Shown: positions 60,703 to 64,000 of the stretch, in pieces
How the letters are laid out: every line of letters begins with the position of its first letter
How positions within the stretch are numbered: position 1 is the first letter of the stretch
Assembly (NCBI RefSeq): GCF_014529535.1
Contig: NW_023503409.1
Span: forward strand, 4,030,390-4,094,389
Reading direction: 5' to 3'
DNA length: 64,000 bases
DNA from: Bradysia coprophila
Taxonomy: Eukaryota > Arthropoda > Insecta > Diptera > Sciaridae
The notes under the pieces: model-generated
What the model was told of the DNA's origin: nothing
Databases searched by the model: none
Seen by the model: only the letters and a program-made list of their open reading frames with translations
Translations under genes and position numbers: made by a program

Positions 60703-61399
60703 TGAATGTACCTACCAGGTATGGCCGATTATTCAAAATCTGTCGATTTCTCTTGAACGCACTCAATTTTTTTGTCAAAATAATATGAAAGTGGGGTGCG
60801 TTAGAATCCGTTTTTAAAATCCTTGTTTCCTCCGAGGTGACATTAGACCATACCTGGTTGGTTTATATTCATTGGATTTTTTCAGCACTAAACGTTTGTT
60901 GAAAAAATGTCATTACAACACGTCTAACAAACCATGCTTTGTCCAAACCGAGAATTGAAATAGACAACTGCACAAAAAAAGGTTAAAGAACTCGCAGGCT
61001 CCCATTTTGGTTTTCATGCTAGTTTAGCTAGGAGACACGAGTACTCTTCAAATCAACCAGTTTCAGCCAGATCCGATGAGTTGTTTTTGAGAAATAGGAA
61101 AACCAAGCTCTGGCTCAGTGGGAATCGCTGCACTCATGCTTGAAATTAGAGTTGGTGGAGGGACAAATTCTAAGATCTACCGAGTAAATATTATTGCTCT
61201 CGGCTCTCGGTGACCTAGTCGCCGAGTGATAGTAGAAAAAGTCAAAATTTCCAATGAATGTACATACCAGGTATGGTCGATTCTTCAGAATCTGTCGATT
61301 TCTCTTGACCGCACTCATTATTTTTGTCACAATAATATGAAATTAGAATCCGTTTTTAAAATCCTCCGAGGTGGCGTTACCTGGGTGGTTTATATTCAT
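60703..61399. repeat. direct repeat pair, about 150-180 bp copies
   Basis: 60703 to about 60882 and 61249 to about 61399 share CCAGGTATGG, CTGTCGATTTCTCTTGA and TTAGAATCCGTTTTTAAAAT in the same order and orientation. Small deletions separate them. Between them lies the dispersed palindromic family member (60885-60985). The copies share a short minus-strand frame of about 28 codons that is not otherwise supported as a gene. Confidence 0.75.
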
Positions 61400-61521
61400 T
61401 AATATTTCACCACCTTCCACGACGAAATTACAGATAAAGCATATTAATTATGGTACTTTTCTTAATGTAGAGTACTGAGAGTACTAGCCTACCCTAATTA
61501 AATTAAGTCAAAACAATCCCG

Positions 61522-61904
61522 ACGACCTACAACATTGGAACCGATAGGCCTTTCACGTGATGATGGTAAACGACCAGATGGCGTCACACCCGCACCATGT
61601 CGACACTATGGCAGCATCATATCTTCACCTTACAAGCAAGGTAGCAGGTTCAGCGGCTGAACGAGCATGCCAACAGAAGCAGAGTCATTATACGAAACTC
61701 AAAGCGTCAGGTTTTCTGTTGGCTGGTTTAGCATTCGATACATTAGGCCCGTGGTGCAAGGAAACAAAATTATTTGTAGATTCAATTGGCAAAATGTTAA
61801 TTGAAGAAACTGGCCGTAATGCATACAAGGAATACGATGAAACAAGCCAAGACGCTTTTTTGAAAGATAAGAAAGACAAAAGAATGATTACCACCAACGG
61901 GTGA
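61522..61904 (+). pseudogene. non-LTR retrotransposon polyprotein, C-terminal relic
   Basis: One frame reads EPIGLSRDDGKRPDGVTPAP. A second frame follows with HVDTMAASYLHLTSKVAGSA, AERACQQKQSHYTKLKASGF and LAFDTLGPWCKETKLFVDSI. In complete elements, EPxGLxRxDGKRPDGxT...W and CVDTLAxSYL...AGxAAExAxxxKxxxYxxL.........ETxGxWG are consecutive in one protein, downstream of the reverse transcriptase. Here they are in different frames, with the tryptophan region lost, so a frameshift or deletion near 61585 has broken the copy. The reverse transcriptase itself is absent. Confidence 0.75.
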
Positions 61905-62641
61905 AAATGGTCCTACGATGAAATATCGATGAGTCTGAATGAATGGTTTGTATGACGTGTGGTTTGGTAAGTCTCCTGCTGCATGTAATTTTCTTCACGA
62001 TACCAATTTGATACAAAAAAATTTCCGAGCAATGAAAGAGCTCAGGTGGTTGGTTCATCTCCCCACTGCCGTGTAGTTAGTCCGACCACATAGATCGAGC
62101 GACGGTGGTTGAGTTAGTTACCTTGGTTCATCCTTGGTATATAAGTCAAAGTAATGCAAGTAGTGGCCCCACCACTGACAAAGTTCATCGTACACAAAGT
62201 GCCGGAGGCAGAGTGCGAATGTGAATGGGTGTGCTCGACAAGAGGAAGCGCACAATTGTTCTCTGGTGTACAATGAACCGAGTCTAGGAGAGAGAAAAGG
62301 GAGGATTAGGACTTGATTTTCATTCGTGATCACTCAAGTCAAAGTCCTCACGTTCAAATAATCTCATGGGTGAGCCCACAGGGGCAAGCTTGTTATTGCG
62401 AAAGTCAAGTCAAGTACTACACTAAACCTTGGGCACAAAGTTGAAACGCCCACTCTTTTGAAATTGAAATTTTTTATTTGATATTCTGAGCACGAACTGG
62501 AACAAAAAAGCTTAAGCTAGATTAAAATTTTCAGCAAGGCAGCTGCCTTTTGTTCAGGTAAAACAAAACTTTACTAATCGGTTAACAAGATTTGAATGGC
62601 AAAATTAAATTAAAGTTTTTGTTGATAACGGTTTTCTCAAT
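61905..62641. other. intergenic, retroelement 3' flank
   Basis: Likely contains the 3' tail of the retroelement relic at the left and the 3' flank of the BTBD9-like gene at the right. No other feature recognised. Confidence 0.45.
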
Positions 62642-64000
62642 TTATATTTTCATATTTGGTGCTTCAAAATGAACCAAATGGAATCCTGTGTTACCAGAGG
62701 AGTTATATGTGCCTGTAATTTTAAAGAATACAACCGGTCCGCCTTCAAAAGTAAACTCTTTCCACGATCGAAGTCGTTCGTCTCGTTTGTCCACGACCAT
62801 TTTCCAATCTATTCGATTGGTTGATGTTTCAATATAACAGCTGTATGTTCTGTCATCACCATCCCAAAGCAGCAGGCGCGCCGATCCAATGTGAAACGGT
62901 TGAGTCAATTGAATTTCGATCGATTCGGTTCCTTCTCCTATTTGATGATATACAAATCCTGTGGTATCCGCGTAGTCTACAGTATTTCCATTCCATATCG
63001 CCGGTGTGACATTTACCTTTAACAACTTTTGCTCGATATTCTTTGGAGGCAACGTTGTGCAGAGGAGATACAAATCCATTGACCATTGTTGGTTGGTTGT
63101 TCTTGTAATATGCCGCAAGATGTACAGCGTGGAAAGAAATGTTTTCCGTATTGTGAGTGCCAACAATCTTAATGTATCGAACTGGCTGAGCTTCAAAATG
63201 CAAAAACTGCCATGAGCGACACCAATTTTTTGTATGATCGATTATGCGTTGCCATTGCTCTTGGTTTGTTGACACCTCAACGTGGTACGAATAGGAGCGG
63301 TTGTCCCGGTCCCACAAAAGCATATCCATCTGATTCAACATGAAAATATGGTCTAGTTCCACAACAATAAAATGGGTATCAGAGCCACACATATCATGAT
63401 GAGTGAATCCAACGAGATCGCCATATTCAATGACATTGCCATTTAAAAGCTGTAATGGCTCTGAACCCTTAATGACTTTTGCATTGAATTCCGTTGTAGC
63501 AACATTTATCCCAGGCCTACAATCGCTGCGATAATTAAGATTCTTGGTAAATGTTTTCGCCGTAATCACTTAGAGCTCCTGATTCCCTTACTGTAGAAAC
63601 TAAATGTTCCAATTCCACCAATTCGAATCGGATACTTGAGACGATCGTTTGAAAATCATTGTCTGGTACATCTGTATTATGTTGACGCCATTTGAGCACT
63701 GCTTTGAATAAGTCAATTTCTGCAACGAAGAACGTATCACGTTGCAATAATGCGCGCAACGAACCACTCGAAAAAGTTTTTAAATCATCACTCTGCAACA
63801 CTGCTTCCGTATTTTGACGCAAAACGTGCAGTACAGCGGCTTCCATTTCTTTGGATTGGTTTAAACACACAGTGTTAAGCGCTGTCCAACAGTTGTTTAT
63901 CGTTACAGTTTCCTTTAAATACGAGGTTATTCCAGATTTTAGTTCTTCGATTGTGTATTCGTCGGATAAACTCAGCAATTCGAGTACAGTTTCACGATCC
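62642..64000 (-). pseudogene. BTBD9-like gene, partial, two frame breaks
   Basis: It runs off the right edge of the window, so the BTB domain is outside. From the edge inward: BACK-type helices (about 63560-64000: LLSLSDEYTIEELKSGI, then SGSLRALLQRDTFFVAEIDL), then a first discoidin-like F5/8C domain (NLNYRSDCRPGINVAT, LLWDRDNRSYSYHVEVSTNQ, VRYIKIVGTHNT), then a second (WNGNTVDYADTTGFVYHQ, ARLLLWDGDDRTYSCYIETS), ending at 62642. This is the BTBD9 order, a predicted cullin-3 ubiquitin-ligase adaptor. The frame changes near 63548-63585, between VRESGAL and NLNYR, where about 26 nt appear missing against the family. It changes again near 63025, between KVVKG and NVTPAIW. Neither break fits an intron. 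It is probably a young pseudogene; sequence error is the alternative. Confidence 0.7.

Noticed and set aside
63000..63045. Interpreting the second BTBD9 frame break as a 40-nt intron (GTAAAT...CTGTAG)
   Set aside because: The 40 nt would remove the conserved NGNTVDY stretch of the second F5/8C domain and is shorter than normal introns. An indel explains it better.
1..64000. Multi-gene defence, biosynthetic or other novel gene system
   Set aside because: Genes present are unrelated housekeeping or cytoskeletal animal genes separated by repeats. No operon-like or clustered novel gene set was seen.

Overview
This window is eukaryotic nuclear DNA from an insect. It is AT-rich, its genes are split by mostly short GT-AG introns, and the recognisable proteins are animal ones: gamma-syntrophin, isovaleryl-CoA dehydrogenase, CIA30, talin and BTBD9. 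The talin carries a long polar C-terminal extension of the kind known from fly talin (rhea). Together with the transposon content this suggests a dipteran, possibly a lower fly or midge. I cannot name the species from sequence alone.

Layout: 0-5 kb is intergenic and holds a cluster of AGGTCA half-sites and a nested, palindromic, hAT-like non-autonomous transposon. 5.16-7.32 kb (+) is a complete ten-exon gamma-syntrophin gene encoding 507 aa. 7.3-14.3 kb is repeat-rich: a large-TIR MITE, two further inverted repeats, a non-LTR retrotransposon relic, a 1.7 kb tandem and higher-order repeat block, and a hairpin. 14.37-15.09 kb (-) is a broken subtilisin-like protease. 15.6-21.7 kb is an inverted (tail-to-tail) duplication of a whole five-exon isovaleryl-CoA dehydrogenase gene. 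Both copies are intact (421 aa), and a 1.1 kb spacer between them holds a Penelope-like GIY-YIG fragment. 22.5-23.7 kb (+) is a CIA30-domain gene and 24.2-24.6 kb (+) an unrecognised 138-aa protein. 24.9-26.6 kb holds a hAT element with a transposase relic and a TA-flanked MITE.

27.6-42.3 kb (-) is a complete talin CDS in 14 exons. All exon phases join to an open frame of 2803 aa. A possible alternative terminal exon lies in a large intron. 45.7-46.5 kb (-) is an intronless multi-pass membrane protein that I do not recognise. 46.5-64 kb is mostly gene-poor. It includes a foldback, MULE-like element at 55.0-56.9 kb with 9-bp target duplications and a minisatellite core, a palindromic dispersed repeat family at 58.6-61.0 kb, a retrotransposon reverse-transcriptase C-terminal relic at 61.5 kb, and a BTBD9-like gene at 62.6-64 kb (-) that is cut by the window edge and carries two frame breaks.

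The genes do not form a pathway. Talin and syntrophin are both cytoskeleton/membrane scaffolds, and IVD and CIA30-type proteins are usually mitochondrial, but nothing in the layout indicates co-regulation. I found no novel multi-gene system. The most unusual things here are the inverted IVD duplication with copy-specific changes at conserved residues, and several well-bounded non-autonomous transposons with visible target-site duplications.
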